Source: Myrmaecium sp. VS I D KN 1 (Eukaryota > Ascomycota > Dothideomycetes > Valsariales > Valsariaceae). Taken from it: a stretch of 64,000 bases of DNA. The notes under the pieces were generated by a model. The model was not told where the DNA came from, made no database searches, and saw nothing but the letters and a program-made list of their open reading frames with translations. The position numbers were made by a program, and so were the translations under genes. Location of the stretch: assembly GCA_019775845.1 (NCBI GenBank), contig JADQAV010000008.1:186001-250000 (forward strand), read 5' to 3'. This document shows, one piece after another, positions 11,263 through 23,429 of the stretch (positions are counted from its first letter, which is position 1; every line of letters begins with the position of its first letter).

Positions 11263-11532
11263 TCACATAAGTATCTGGAGCGGCCGCTCCCCGCCGTTAG
11301 TCTCATCGTCGGCAATGTCGTCTACGACACAGCACTGTTCCGAGCTCAGGTCGAACAAGGGAGCGACGTGGCCGTGGAGAGCAACAACGTCCATAATACA
11401 TGGATCAAAAGTCAACACAGTAGCAAAGCGAACTCCCCAGAACTCCTTCGACATCTCACCATACGCAGAGTACAGCTTGCATCCGATCGCAGACACATTC
11501 CAGCAATGCAATGGCGGGAAAGCATGGCACAT
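11263..11532 (-). CDS. Hypothetical 89-aa protein
   Basis: An ATG at 11532 opens an 89-codon frame with a natural-looking composition (MCHAFPPLHCWNVSAIGC at the start, CIMDVVALHGHVAPLFDL in the middle, acidic DDIADDE near the end). Six cysteines are spread through it, but there is no clear signal peptide. It has no introns and I recognise no domain. Overlapping plus-strand frames (11218-11568, 11255-11572) are equally long, so the strand is not certain. Confidence 0.35.
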   Translation of the reverse strand: MCHAFPPLHCWNVSAIGCKLYSAYGEMSKEFWGVRFATVLTFDPCIMDVVALHGHVAPLFDLSSEQCCVVDDIADDETNGGERPLQILM

Positions 11533-11768
11533 CCGACGAGCATCACCGTGGCACGAGCCACGTCGTAGGTAGCTCTGTCCGTCCGTTTGCGCCCCTACGT
11601 TGTCTCATATTCTATAGCCGTATCCCGCCTACGCCGAGCGGGAACGACTACCATCGGAGACGAGGATAGCAAACTGTTCCAGCATAATCCTACGAACACC
11701 CAGAGAAACATACTCTCGCCACGAGCTATGGCTAGAAACCTAGTTCGGTAAACAGCGGGCTTAGACAG

Positions 11769-12188
11769 CTAAGTTGTTTGGAGGACTCGCTTATTCTCCG
11801 TGATCGAGCCTGATACGCGGCAGAGACATGTGGGGAGAACTAGAGAAAGGTCGGAATTCAGGGCAGAGAAACTTTCAAAGGACGACGTGGAGCTCCTCAG
11901 ATGCTCTACTGACACCGCAGCGCTGTTCTCAAGGAGCAGGCATTGGTAGCATGTTGCAAGAAAAAGCGCGGTGTTCGATGTGGCTGGTGGGGTACCGCCG
12001 CCGCCAGTTTGGGGATATTGATGCTCTAGGGAAGGGAAGGGCTCGATATCGCATATAGTGTTTTGATGCTCGAAACCGGCGATCCAGAAGAGTAGTTCTA
12101 TTACAGCGACAGATACGCTTGGAGAGAATACAAGCAGATAGCGCAACACGTTCCCGCTATTAATAGAGGTAAACTCTTGACCTGACAT
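11769..12188 (-). CDS. Hypothetical 139-aa protein
   Basis: The ATG at 12188 opens a 139-codon frame with a hydrophobic stretch at residues 15-36 (VLRYLLVFSPSVSVAVIELL) that could be a membrane segment. The rest is Ser/Thr-rich. No longer frame competes on the plus strand. I know no family for it and there is no intron support, so it is a candidate only. Confidence 0.35.
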   Translation of the reverse strand: MSGQEFTSINSGNVLRYLLVFSPSVSVAVIELLFWIAGFEHQNTICDIEPFPSLEHQYPQTGGGGTPPATSNTALFLATCYQCLLLENSAAVSVEHLRSSTSSFESFSALNSDLSLVLPTCLCRVSGSITENKRVLQTT

Positions 12189-13614
12189 GGTATATTCAGA
12201 ATGAATCCATTATGAGCTTGTTTCATTCCTACACTGGTCATGTATGTCTTTGTTACTACCGAAGTATTACGCTTAGAAGTCGTAAAGGTCTATTTTTCAA
12301 TTGTACGGTAGTAATACCAGATTATTAAGAAACCTCTAATAACTATATTCTGGCAAATGACGTGGAAAATAATTCACATGTACTGCTAGCTATCATGCCT
12401 ATTATCGATCACATTGACGTGGTGGCATATGCCGGAGAACCGCCAAAAGTTGCGACTGTTGTAAGACGGGTGGGGTACGACAACCGCTGTTTGCTCCCGC
12501 TCTCCAGCCCACAGTGCGTCGGTAGAACGTACCACCCCAGCGTACACACTGACAGCCCAACCACGTCAGCACACCCCTGTGAACCCATCCACATCACTAG
12601 CCACCCCTGACCGGGCTGGCTTCAGCCTCTATAACTGCCGCTCCCGCTGCCATAGTTTCAGAGGATGGATATCTAGTCTATATTGCGATTCCCGAAGGAT
12701 TCAACCTGCTGCTCAATGCCATTATATAGCCTGCCTCAGGCAGCCTCATGTCGTTCATTTCAGCGATAGATCGAACGGAGGGTCATATAACGAACAAAGC
12801 GAAGCACCGACACTGATGACGGCAAGCCTCGTTCACCCCTCGGTACGGTCCTTCGGTACCATTGTGGTCTGCCAGCGGCCTGGGGCGTCTCTTCAAGCGC
12901 TGCATCACCGACATAGTTGCGTGGGGTCAGCATGCCCTTCTTATACGGCCGAAATATATAGACTGTGGCCAGGACGGAGCAGGCGCTGCCTCCTGCCGTC
13001 GCCGTCGTCACGCTTTGCCATAAATAAGAGCATGAGCTTTCTCGCTGCGCTCCGGCAAACACATCACACAACTTTGCCGCCGTGCGCTTCGAAGAAGACT
13101 GCATCATAGCAAGTGGGACCGCGTCATAGCCATGGAACTGTGCGAATCAAGAACAGCATCACTGGCGAACTCCCGATGCTTCGTCACACTCCATTCGTCA
13201 TATGGACATTACCAAGGGGCGGGTTGGCGTTATATAACCAGCATCTGCCTCTGCACTCACTCAGGGTGCAGGACGCTGGGCCGTTCCAACCGTCTCACGC
13301 CGGCCTTGGGGTGCGTATATATACGTCTCAGCATCAGTATCGTGCGTGGCACAACATGCGGCCGCACTAGAAGAGACGGATAACCGGCGAACACGGACCC
13401 CGTTTCGCAGTGGTGTCACTTCTTATCGACAGAAATGTGCGATTTACTCTACCGTAGCGGAGAGCATGGAGAGTCTATTCACGGTCGGCCTGGGCTGCAT
13501 CCGCGTCGTGCGTATCCGGAGCCTTAATCAGGCAAAAGTACCTTGACACATTCGTCGCTGCCTTGGGGCTCCCTGGCCAAAGCGATCAGGCTCAACCGAG
13601 ACCGTTCTCTCGTC

Positions 13615-13992
13615 CTAGCAGCCGACGTTGAATCGCCCAGTTGTATTAGCATTCGAGTGGATGTTTCTAGGCAGCAGTATCACGACGCCATCCATCTCCT
13701 GCCCTTTATCGTGGATTCTCCGTTCGAGTAGAGCGACATTGGTGTTCAGGCGACCGGGGCATTCGCGGTGAACGAGGTCCGCCAGGAGATTCGGGATAGC
13801 GACGAAGGTGAAGAAGAGGCTAGCCGCGTCCACCGCCTGATCAGCAGCGGCTTCAGGTACGAGGATCCCGGCAAGTCGTTGCCTGCTGTCGCCCCAAAGT
13901 GCAGGGCCTTGGTTTCGATGTTTGGACGGACTGTGAGCAGCAGGAGAAGAGGCTTGCATCTCTCTTCTCCGCGGGTCGCTCCAGGGGCACAT
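13615..13992 (-). CDS. Hypothetical 125-aa protein
   Basis: The frame from ATG 13992 to the stop at 13615 has a convincing composition: RQRLAGILVPEAAADQAVD, ASLFFTFVAIPNLLADLVHR and EMDGVVILLPRN. It starts basic and polar and then becomes amphipathic. The opposite strand is also open (13768-14337), so this is a likely but not proven coding strand. It has no signal peptide or recognised domain. Confidence 0.4.
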   Translation of the reverse strand: MCPWSDPRRREMQASSPAAHSPSKHRNQGPALWGDSRQRLAGILVPEAAADQAVDAASLFFTFVAIPNLLADLVHRECPGRLNTNVALLERRIHDKGQEMDGVVILLPRNIHSNANTTGRFNVGC

Positions 13993-14557
13993 GGACAAAC
14001 TATACGTCCAGCACTGTCATCAACCATATCAATCGGTTGGAAGGAACCGGTGGAGCTCTGCTTTTGGCTTCCCCAAGTGACGACGTGCGCCCTATGGGAG
14101 GCCCATGGGCCAGTGCCTCTTTTGAGTACCTGGGCCGCTGTATCTTCAGCCTATATATATCCATCCCTCATCTTTCGCGAAAGTCCCTCGAGCCTGTACG
14201 TTCGCACTCGCTACAGGATCAGGACTACCAGCAGGGCTACCAGCAGGGCTACCAGCACCTCCGGGCGAAGCAACCCCGTGCGAAACTACCGACGCGTCTC
14301 CTGTATTCCACCTACTCAAGTGGTCCATGTTGGTTGAAACCGAACCATATTATTTGATACCTATCAGGCACCGGCAAGCACGAAGTATTGAACAACTCCC
14401 CTACTACCCGACTTGCCCGCGCCCTCTCGGTCGCCATCTCCACGCTATCCACCTCTTATATATTCCGGGGATCCTTCTCCGTTCGCGTACTCATCGACTC
14501 TCCTCCATTCATACCAGGCCACCATCCGTCCCTCCCACGTTTCCGAGCCTCGAAGAG

Positions 14558-14740
14558 ATGCCCACAATACAGACAACGTCGCCACCGTCATCCTGGCCCG
14601 ACTCCGTCTGGCAGGAGCTGTGGAATGGCACCCAAGGGAACGCATTGACCCTGGCGCAGGTGCGTCTGATGCTGGCTGCGACGCGCGTCGCTCTGAGGCA
14701 CGCTGACTCCTCCTCGAGGAGCACAGTCCTCGCCATCTGA
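14558..14740 (+). CDS. Small ORF, 60 aa, helical C-terminus
   Basis: The ATG at 14558 opens 60 codons ending ...STVLAI. The N-terminal half is Thr/Ser/Pro-rich and the C-terminal half is a predicted amphipathic helix (LTLAQVRLMLAATRVALRHA). A TATA-like box (TTATATATT) lies about 100 bp upstream at 14457. Its organisation resembles the small helical genes at 57.0 and 60.0 kb, though I see no clear sequence identity. Confidence 0.4.
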   Translation: MPTIQTTSPPSSWPDSVWQELWNGTQGNALTLAQVRLMLAATRVALRHADSSSRSTVLAI

Positions 14741-14764
14741 TCTTCTTTGGCCGGCGATGGAATC

Positions 14765-14923
14765 ATGCCGAGGTCGGGTGCCGCGGTCGCAGCCCCGCTG
14801 CTGCCGTTGTACGCGGCGTTCGCGTGCGTCTATCGCCTGGTATTTAGTCTTCCTGCACCGATCAGCACCCTTGAAGCCTCGCCGGGCCGACCGATGCCTT
14901 CCTGCATCACTCTGCCGGCCTGA
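14765..14923 (+). CDS. Small ORF, 52 aa, one hydrophobic segment
   Basis: The ATG at 14765 lies 24 bp after the previous small frame stops. The first 30 residues are hydrophobic (VAAPLLPLYAAFACVYRLVF), compatible with a signal anchor or a single membrane span. The rest is a short polar tail with two cysteines. It could be a chance frame in GC-rich DNA. Confidence 0.25.
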   Translation: MPRSGAAVAAPLLPLYAAFACVYRLVFSLPAPISTLEASPGRPMPSCITLPA

Positions 14924-15416
14924 GCCAGGAACGCTATGCTCATGGGCTCGCTTTTTGCCTCGTCGTCCACGGCTCGCTAATTAGCTATTCACTACGCCGC
15001 CATCCTACTCGGTCAGTAGTATACCACCATTACAACTCTCGCCAAATCGGACCCCGGGCGACGACCTGGCCAGCGCTTGTGATGTTATATCACATATTAT
15101 ATGCTTGCAAACCCGCACGCTCTGAACACATTTCCCCGGATTCGGGTTCAAGGTCCTGCGCAACTCCGACGATACCGCGGGAAGGCCGTCCAGAGGAGCG
15201 GCTGTCACAGGTAGGTATCTGTGCCGTCGAGATCCAACCGCTGCACCAGGACGCGGCAACTCCAACCGTCGCTTTTCTGATGAACTGGTCGCAAAACCCG
15301 GTAGGGATAAAGGGGGACGGAGAGGCGCGGCTGATACCCGCCAGCAGTTGACCCGCCAGCAGTTAGACGAAATTAAGGAGCCTTAGCTGGGCGGACTCAC
15401 CGCGAATAAAGTCACG

Positions 15417-15851
15417 ATGGACGCAGAAATGCCTGCAATCCACCGGGTGCACCATCTGTTGTCCCTTTCGCGCGCGGTCAATGAAGTCGTTATCGGCCAC
15501 AACGAGGACGGCGTGGCTGTTGCTGCCTTCGAACGCGCTGACGGTGCCGTGCTTTGGGCCCACCTGCGTGGTCACACCCTCCAAGGCGACCCCGTCCCCC
15601 ACGCCGATGAGCTTGAGCTGATGCCAGTGGAAGATTGGGCCTCCATTCGCCGCCGCGTGGGCGTATATTTAAAACAACGTCTGCTAACGGCAGAGGCACA
15701 TGTGTTCCGCTCTGGCTCGTCTTGCCAATGCAGCAACTCCTACGGCGTCTGCAAGTTGCGCTGGTGCGGAGGAGGTCGGCGAGCTTTGCGCGTTCTGCGC
15801 CAGCCACATCTCGGTGTGAACAGCTCCCCTCTCTTTTCTTCCACAGTCTGA
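15417..15851 (+). CDS. Hypothetical protein, possibly the 3' part of a longer frame
   Basis: The ATG at 15417 opens 144 codons. The first 90 look like a real globular protein (IHRVHHLLSLSRAVNEVVIG, GVAVAAFERADGAVLWAH, ELELMPVEDWASIRRRVG). The same frame continues upstream without a break except for one TAG at 15384-15386, through FSDELVAKPGRDKGGRRGA and a duplicated 15-bp unit (two copies of TRQQL). A longer gene interrupted by one stop (a C-to-T change at CAG would give it) is therefore possible. After about residue 90 the composition becomes Cys/Ser-rich and less convincing. No family is recognised. Confidence 0.4.
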   Translation: MDAEMPAIHRVHHLLSLSRAVNEVVIGHNEDGVAVAAFERADGAVLWAHLRGHTLQGDPVPHADELELMPVEDWASIRRRVGVYLKQRLLTAEAHVFRSGSSCQCSNSYGVCKLRWCGGGRRALRVLRQPHLGVNSSPLFSSTV

Positions 15852-16457
15852 GCAATGCACTCGACGATCTCGCCCCCAGCTCACTGTTGAGCTATACGTA
15901 TATACCAAAGGTCGCGATCCTCACTCGATCCAGCCGTCTCTCTTTGAACGCCAGCCTTGTATCGGCCTTCCAGAGCGCGAGCTGGTCTGATAAGGAAAGA
16001 GTCCAGACTCACAAAGAAATCAGCAAACGTTTCTCCCTCATCGAACGGCTTGTTGTTCCCTAGCTGGAGCCGGCATCCAGCCTTTCAACCTACAGTCCGC
16101 CCTACGCGCTCCCCAAGTGCTTCTCCGCATTCCCCAGCTCCTTACTCACTCTCCACTGGGAAAGGGAGGATGTCGCAACCAGACGAGGCTGAACGGGGAC
16201 TGGTGGAAGGGTTTCTGCATATATATATATATTCAACCCTAGCCACCCTTTGGTCATGCGCGAACGCACCTCCCGACGTCCATTCCTAGGTTCCCACTAC
16301 CGTGAACTTATTTGCGAAGTTCCCCTTTCTGCTCACATCGACAGGGTCGCTCGACGTACAGCGCCGCAAGCGAGTCTGACCTTGATCATGGGGTTATATA
16401 AACACCTGCTCGCGCACACGCTGTCTCACCGCCAGCTAGTTGGTCGCCGCGACCGAG

Positions 16458-16691
16458 ATGCTGTTCCAAGAAACCTGCGCTCAGCACGGCAGCCAGTCCC
16501 GACACTGCCTGCTGTTCGTGGCCTCCTTCGACTTGCGCCGGATGACCGGCGGCCGGAGCTCATGTACCGCAACCCCCGTCTTGTCCTTCCCTACTCCTGC
16601 GCAGTACGAGGCCGTTCCTCCCTTCGCCCGTCGCAATCCCTACAGTCATGCCAGCGCGGTCGCAGAACTACGTCGGCGCCTGCTGGCATGA
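16458..16691 (+). CDS. Small ORF, 77 aa
   Basis: The ATG at 16458 lies 57 bp downstream of a strong TATA-like box (TTATATAA at 16394-16401). The product ends with a convincing stretch, FPTPAQYEAVPPFARRNPY followed by AVAELRRRLLA. The stop TGA (16689-16691) overlaps the ATG of the next small frame as ATGA. I know no family for it. Confidence 0.35.
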   Translation: MLFQETCAQHGSQSRHCLLFVASFDLRRMTGGRSSCTATPVLSFPTPAQYEAVPPFARRNPYSHASAVAELRRRLLA

Positions 16692-16819
16692 CTCAAAGCG
16701 ACTGCGGTCTTTATCTGACCGCCGGCATCACGTGGCATCCGCCCGTTCCAGCCAAGCAACGTGTTATGCGCCTCGAAGAAAGGCTGGCCCAATTGCAACG
16801 CCGGGTTGCACACGCCTAA
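16688..16819 (+). CDS. Small ORF, 43 aa, overlapping ATGA start
   Basis: The frame begins at the ATGA junction with the preceding one and ends in a leucine/arginine heptad-like segment (RLEERLAQLQRRVAHA) that could form a coiled coil. An ATGA overlap is common in bacteria but odd for a fungal nucleus, so it may be chance. Confidence 0.25.
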   Translation: MTQSDCGLYLTAGITWHPPVPAKQRVMRLEERLAQLQRRVAHA

Positions 16820-18215
16820 ACCCACTGTTCCATCTCTGCGCATCTATCGCCGCAGCTATGGCACAGGGATAGCAAGTCCCCCCTTCCCGTGTGCTCCAAA
16901 ACTTATATAAAAGCCTTATATCCGCTTCGGGTCTTTCTGTCTTAGTATGGTTAGATACCCAATCCAACCATCTCGTGAGATGGTCGGGAGAATCATTCCT
17001 CCCACCCGTACCCGCCTCGGGGAGGGCTAGGTGAAGAGGAGGGGAGCGCCTGGCTCCCGGCAAAGAAGCAGTCTCAACGCGCCACTTAAACGGTGCACTA
17101 GATCGTGCTGCGGAGGCTCATGATCAGCGAGCGTAGTGCGTGGTTTTGTTCTTCTCCTCCCGAAGCGAGATGCCCATTGGGATGTAGCCATTTTCACTGC
17201 GTCGTGCGTTGGAGCCAACAACGTTCTTTTAGTTGGCTCTTAGCTCGTGGGGTTTGGCAGCAGGTCCTCCCTCATCGAGCACGGCGAAAAATATATATGT
17301 GCGCACCGGCCTGCTTCATTCTGTGGGTGTAGCCTTAACATGGTGGGCAAGATCACGAGGGGGGAGGGGAGAGGCAACATAAGCTCAAGGGCTGAACGCT
17401 ACGTAGTGTTGCGCTCGCGACCCGAAGTTGTCCATGTTCTGGAATCTCAGCGTCTACGTGCTGCTCAGGGCTCTACTCTAATCTTCATGGCTGGAGCTGG
17501 ACCTTACCTAAGGACGGCTACGATATTCGAGCTCAGCATCGACCTCTGAATCGATCCGATCTACCGTACTTTGCCACCTCTGTCGTCAGGATACCGGTGC
17601 GAGGAATCCATGATTCCATCTGCTGGTAAAGGAGTCATAGTCGTGCAATGAACTCAGTATTTAAAAAGGCCTGTCACGGGCGTTGAAGGCGTGCGAATGT
17701 CAACAGGTCAAGGGATTCAACGGGGTCCTCCTCAACGACGCCGTAGGCTCACTCCAACTCCATATCTTCGACGAAAATATCGATGGAAATCCTGAAGTGC
17801 CGTGGTCGTGAGGCCAATAACAGCCGTGTCAGAGCTGCGGCGGTGGAACCCCGCTTCGCTCCATGAGTGTACCCTTCGCTGATGCAGATTGTGATCCCTT
17901 TTTACCATATGTCAGCGGCTCAAGATTGCTTGATAGGATGGAGAGAGGGCTGGGGTTTGCAGTCTGCCACCCACACGATGACCTTGCATGCTAGATTGGT
18001 AGCTGTGAGTCTGGAAGGGGAGAGTTGGAAGAACAGAGTGGTTGATGCAAATACGATGGATATGTTTGTTAAATAAGCAGTCATGGAGGGTAGATCTAGA
18101 TCCCTTGCGTGTATACGATTCCAGCCATCCGGTACGATATATACTCTTCATTATCACTTACGGTAAAGCGAGTTACATCTCAACACGAGATAGCCTGAAA
18201 GACGACCGTGTATGC
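16820..18215. other. No supported gene
   Basis: This is ordinary-composition DNA with short overlapping frames only. A TATA-like box (TATATAAAAG) lies near 16903. The right end at about 18215 is a sharp change into AT-rich DNA. Confidence 0.4.
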
Positions 18216-19529
18216 TGAATATTATTAATGGTTTTAATATAGGAATTGCTATTTATATACAGCTATTTTGCTATTAGTACATAATCTAATCTTATTAATC
18301 TACTAAATACTAAATATCCGTCCAGGCCTACTAATAGGGTTCTATATTATAGGTATTACTAATACAGGCCTTATATTTAGTATAATATATATATAAGTAA
18401 TAAGAAAGAAGGAAGTAAATTATTACTTACTAATTACTTATCTAGCTACGGTTTATATAGCTAACTCTATATAAAAGCCTCGTATAGTAATTATAAATAG
18501 GGAAAAGGCCTTAAAGAATACTCTTAGAAGTAGCGATATTTTTAATATAGTACTATAGATACTATACCTCTAGTATATTAATAAGAATATTAACGGGTAG
18601 AGTAGGAAGTATTAGAACTACTATAAAGGATAGCTTAATAAAGAGAAGAAGAAAGAACTATAAGAGAAGTATTAATAATTTAACGCTAGATAGAAGCTAC
18701 TTATCTTCTTATTTTTTAAAGATATATTTAATACTCGTCTACGTTAATTAAAAATTAATTATTAAATATAACTACTTCTCCTTAAGTATTTAGATAAAGA
18801 GTAGCTTAGTCCTTAAAAGTAAGAGTTTATTAATTTCTATTTTAATTAGCTACGGTACTTCGGTACTAGATAAGTCTTATAAGCTTAATATTATAATTAA
18901 AGTTAATTACTAGATAACTACTTATACTATAAAATAACTTTAACTAATAAAGATACGTATATATACCTTAAGCTCTACTTAGACGGTACTTAGAGCGATT
19001 TATTAACTATCCTTAAGGCTATATATACTAAAGTAACGACTTAAATATACTTAATTTATTATATAATAAGTACTTTAATAGAGAGGCGCCTTACTAATAT
19101 TAATCGACTCCTCTTTATTAATTACTTTAATTCTATTAGCTCTAAAGCTTTATATTAGGTTACTAATTACTTCTAACTTCTTAATAATAGGAAGATTCCT
19201 CCTAATTACTATATAAGTATATCTATAGCTATAATAAGTATTCCCTATAAGTATATAGTTATAGAGAAGCGTTAAACCGGTATAATATTTATAAAGAAAG
19301 ACTTTAATACTTACTAGTAGTTTACTAGGTCCGGGAATTTACTTATACCGCTTATATAAAAGTCGGATAGCGTAGTAGTACTACTAGCTATTTAGAACCC
19401 TACTATAATTTATAATCTTAAAGGTAAGTTTAAGAACTATTACTAGCTATTAATATTTAAGCTACCTCGCTCGCGTAGTATATTAAGTATAAGGAATAAG
19501 GTAATACTAGTTAACTAGGCCTCTTATTA
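18216..19529. mobile_element. AT-rich RIP-like block left of the gypsy element
   Basis: Base composition switches abruptly to an AT-rich sequence dominated by TA, with very few CA or TG. This is the footprint of RIP acting on repeats. Faint coding character survives on the plus strand, for example around 19200-19350, but I cannot assign it to an element family. It may be the remains of a different, older repeat into which the element on its right inserted, or an upstream part of that element. It is a fossil either way. Confidence 0.6.
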
Positions 19530-19660
19530 AGGGCCTAAGGCTAGGGAGGCTAAAGACTCGCCTTACTAGAGGTAAGGCTTTATAAGCTAATATATAACTA
19601 TTATATACTTATATATATAACCTCCTAAAAGTACTATATAAACTAATAAGCCTCCTTATA
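19530..19660 (+). repeat. Left LTR-like direct repeat
   Basis: This segment matches about 27068-27195: both carry AGGTAAGGCTTTATAAGCTA, then a TATATAAC..TATTATATACTTATA stretch and a CCTCCTA..GTAC..TATAAACTA stretch. It is placed upstream of the gag-like region, as expected for the 5' LTR or its surviving end. Confidence 0.7.
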
Positions 19661-22600
19661 CTCTTAACTTTCCTTCTTTAGATAATCCTTCTTATCTTAT
19701 AGTTAATCTATTAGGCTATTCCTAGCTGTAGTTTAGATTATAATATTAGGATTATCTCTTTCTAGTATACTAGGTTCCCCGGGTACTATATAACTAATAT
19801 AGAGATATTAAATATTAGTCTAAATACCCTTACTAAGGAGGTTATATAATTATATAATAAGCTTATAACTGCCTAATAGTAGAACTACGTAATTAAAACG
19901 CTTTATATAGAAATTAAGTTACTCCGGAATTAGAGAGTAGCTATAGTAATAGTATTTACCTCTTCTATTATTAAAGTCCTAACTATAGTAGCTAAAGCCT
20001 TACTATATTTCTCTAACTTAACCTAATATATTTATAACGACCTAAAGGAGTACTCCGTATTAAGGATAAACCTTTATATAAAACTAGTAATAGACGCCCG
20101 TTACTTTAATATAGAAAAGGAGAAGGCTTAGTATATCTTTAGCTATTTAAGTAGAAAGGCTACTTAAAGAATCTTACTTTAAATTTATATAAAGGAAGGG
20201 AATAATAAGATACTATAAGTAGATAAGTTATGTTAAGTTATAAATATTACCTTTAGGGATATTAATTACTAGTAAAAGGCCCTTATATAAGTTAATACTA
20301 TAAAGTAGGGGTCTCGGGATCTAAACGAGTTCCTAAGTAAATTTAATAAAGTTATAATTAAATCCGGAGGCCTATCTTAAACGGATAACTAGAAGAAGGC
20401 CCTTCTTTAAATAACTATTTATATAAAGCTCTTATAAGAGATAATTAGGGCTAGGAGGGCTAAGTTATACGAAGACTATTATAACTAGCTTATATAAATA
20501 AATAAAGACTAGAAAGTAATAACTTAGATTTAGAATTATACTAGTTATTATATAATACTAACGTTCTAACTTTAAGCCCCTATTTAACCGTCTTATAACT
20601 AAAATTAGATAGATTAAGAACTAACTAAGATAAATACTATAAAGATATAAGGATAATAGCCCTATACGCGCGCTAAATAAGTAACTTAAAATAAGTTATA
20701 AAAGAGATAGATAGAAGGGGTATATCTTAAATATAATAAAAAGAACTATTTTACTAGGTAGTACTAACTACTCCCGGCTTAGAGGCCTAAGTAGGTTATA
20801 GTTATATAAAATATAGAATAAACTAAGTATTTTAATAATAAAGAGTACTAGTTAGCTAATAAGGAATAGAGAAAAGTATAACCCTTATATAAAATCGCAA
20901 ACGAGGGGATAATAGTATAGAATTTATAAAGTTTCTTTTTAATTAGTAAGACTTTAATAGATTATATATAAACTTATCTTCTTTTATTATCTATATAATA
21001 GTTAATAAGGTACATATAATACGTATCCTATTAAATAATAGGTATTTAAGTTATAGAATTATTTATAAATAGTTTATATAAAAGTATTAGTTTCTAACCT
21101 TTAAAATCGAATTTAGGAGAGTAAAAGGGGTAGTTATAGGAGAAGCCTAGATTATATAGATTATAAAAATAAGGCTAGATATTAAAATATATAAAGAAGA
21201 AGGAGCTTATTTCTATATTCTTTTAGACTATCTAGGGTATAACCTAATTTTAGGGAAGTTATAACTAAACTACTATAATACCTAGATAAATTTAAAAAGA
21301 AAAAGTATATAATAGGGGTTAAGCTACGGGATAGAGGGAGGAAACTCCTATTAAGAATAGAAATTATTTAAGTATATACCTCTACTATAGGAGCCCTATT
21401 AAGAAGAAGAAGGAAAAGAGGAGAAGTCTAAGTATTTATAATAACTTTAGGAGATATCTAAAAGGCTTTTATATTTAAAAAGAAGATTAACCCTCGTATA
21501 AACCTACCTAAATAATACTAGGCTTATTTAGACTTATTTAAACTAGAAAATACTTCTTTACTTCTACTATATTAGGGCCCCGGGATAAACTATAATATTA
21601 AGCTTATATAAAAGGACGGAAAGGAGCTAGATATATTATAAGGCCTTTTATATAATATAACCTAGAATAAACTAATAGTATTAATAAAAATACTTACTAA
21701 ATTCTTAAATAAGAACTTTATCTAAGTTAGCTATTCTTCTATAGCGGCCCTAGTCCTTCTTATATTAACGCTAGAAGGAGGCCTACGCTTCTATATAAAC
21801 TATTAAGCTCTAAATATAATTATAAAAAGGATAAGTATTTTTTACCGTTAATCTATAAGACCCTTAAGTAGATTAGTTAAGCTAAGTAGTTTATAAAGTT
21901 AGACGTTAGCGTAACCTTCTATAAATTCTAAATTATTAAAGGAAAAGAGTAGATAATAGCCTTTTATATAAGATATAGCTTATATAAATAGCTAATTACC
22001 CCCTTTAGCCTTATAAATACCCTAAGTACTTTCTAAAAGTATATTAACTAGACCTTAAGGAAGTACTTAGATAAATTCTACTTAATCTATATAGATAATA
22101 TATTAATATATTTAGATAGGAGCTTAGAAGACTATTATATAAAAGTTAAGAAAATATTAGAAAAGTTAAAGAAAGCCGGGCTTTACCTAGATATTAATAA
22201 ATATAAATTTAAAATAAAGAAGACTAAGTACCTTAGATTTATTATATAAGCGGGAGGAGGAGTATAGATAGATCCCGCGAAAGTTAAAGTAATATAAGAA
22301 TAGGAAATTCTATCTTCTATTAAGAGAGTTAGAAGATTCTTAGGCTTCGCTAATTTCTACTAATACTTTATAAAGTACTTCTTAAAGGTTATATAACCCC
22401 TAGTAGAACTTACTTATAAGAATAAGGCCTTTAGATAGACGAAGGACTATTAAAACGCCTTTATAAAGCTAAAGAAGATATTCTTAGAAGGGCTAGTACT
22501 TATAGTATTTAACCCCCTTTATATAATAGTTATTAAGAGTAATTTCTTAAGTTATAATATTAGGGGAGTCTTCTCTTAGTATAATAAAGATAGTTTATTT

Positions 22601-23429
22601 AAGTTATATACCTTCTTCTTAAAGAAGAATCTACTAGCCGAGTATAATTATAAGATTTATAAAAAGGAACTACTAGCCGTCGTATAATACTTAGAGGAAT
22701 AGGACTTAGAACTAAGATTAATTAGAGAATTTAAGATTATTATAGATTACTAGAATTTAAAGTACTTCTTTAACCCTAAGAAACTAATAGATAGGTATAT
22801 ATAATAATAGCTATTCTTTAACTAGTTTAACTTCTATTTCTATTATAGGAAAGGTACTAAGAATAGGGTAGTAGATACCCTATTAAGGAGGATATAAAAT
22901 ATATTAAATAATATAAATAAATAAGTAACTAATTATATAATTTAATTACTCTACTAGCTAGTTCTAAAGGGATATATAATAGCCTTACTACTAGCCCCCG
23001 TTTTAGTAAGAGAGACTTCTTTAGAATAGGAACTAGCTAAAGTCTATAATAAAGTTTATTAGGAAGTAATTTAGATTATATAAAGTAAAGCCTAGTAGTT
23101 TATTTTATAGCTCTAGCTTAAGATCTTTATAGGAGAATATAAACTAGATAAGGAAGGATTTATTCCTTACTAGAGTATAAACTATTATATATAAATATTA
23201 TTTAAAAGGCTTATAATTTAATACTAGCTAGATATTAAAGATAAAAATAAATATATACTTATATCGCCTAAGCGTATTTCTAGCTAAATATAAGCAGGGA
23301 TATAAGATAATTCGTACGAAACTACGCTATATATAGAAGAACTAAGGCTTTCTAGTAGTAGAAATAAGGACTTTTAAAACCTCTACCTATTCCTAATAGA
23401 CTATAGTAGGAAATAATAAGGTAGCTCTT

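Noticed and set aside
16688-16691. Bacterial-style operon overlap (ATGA)
   Set aside because: Isolated and in a fungal context with TATA boxes; more likely a coincidence of two short frames.
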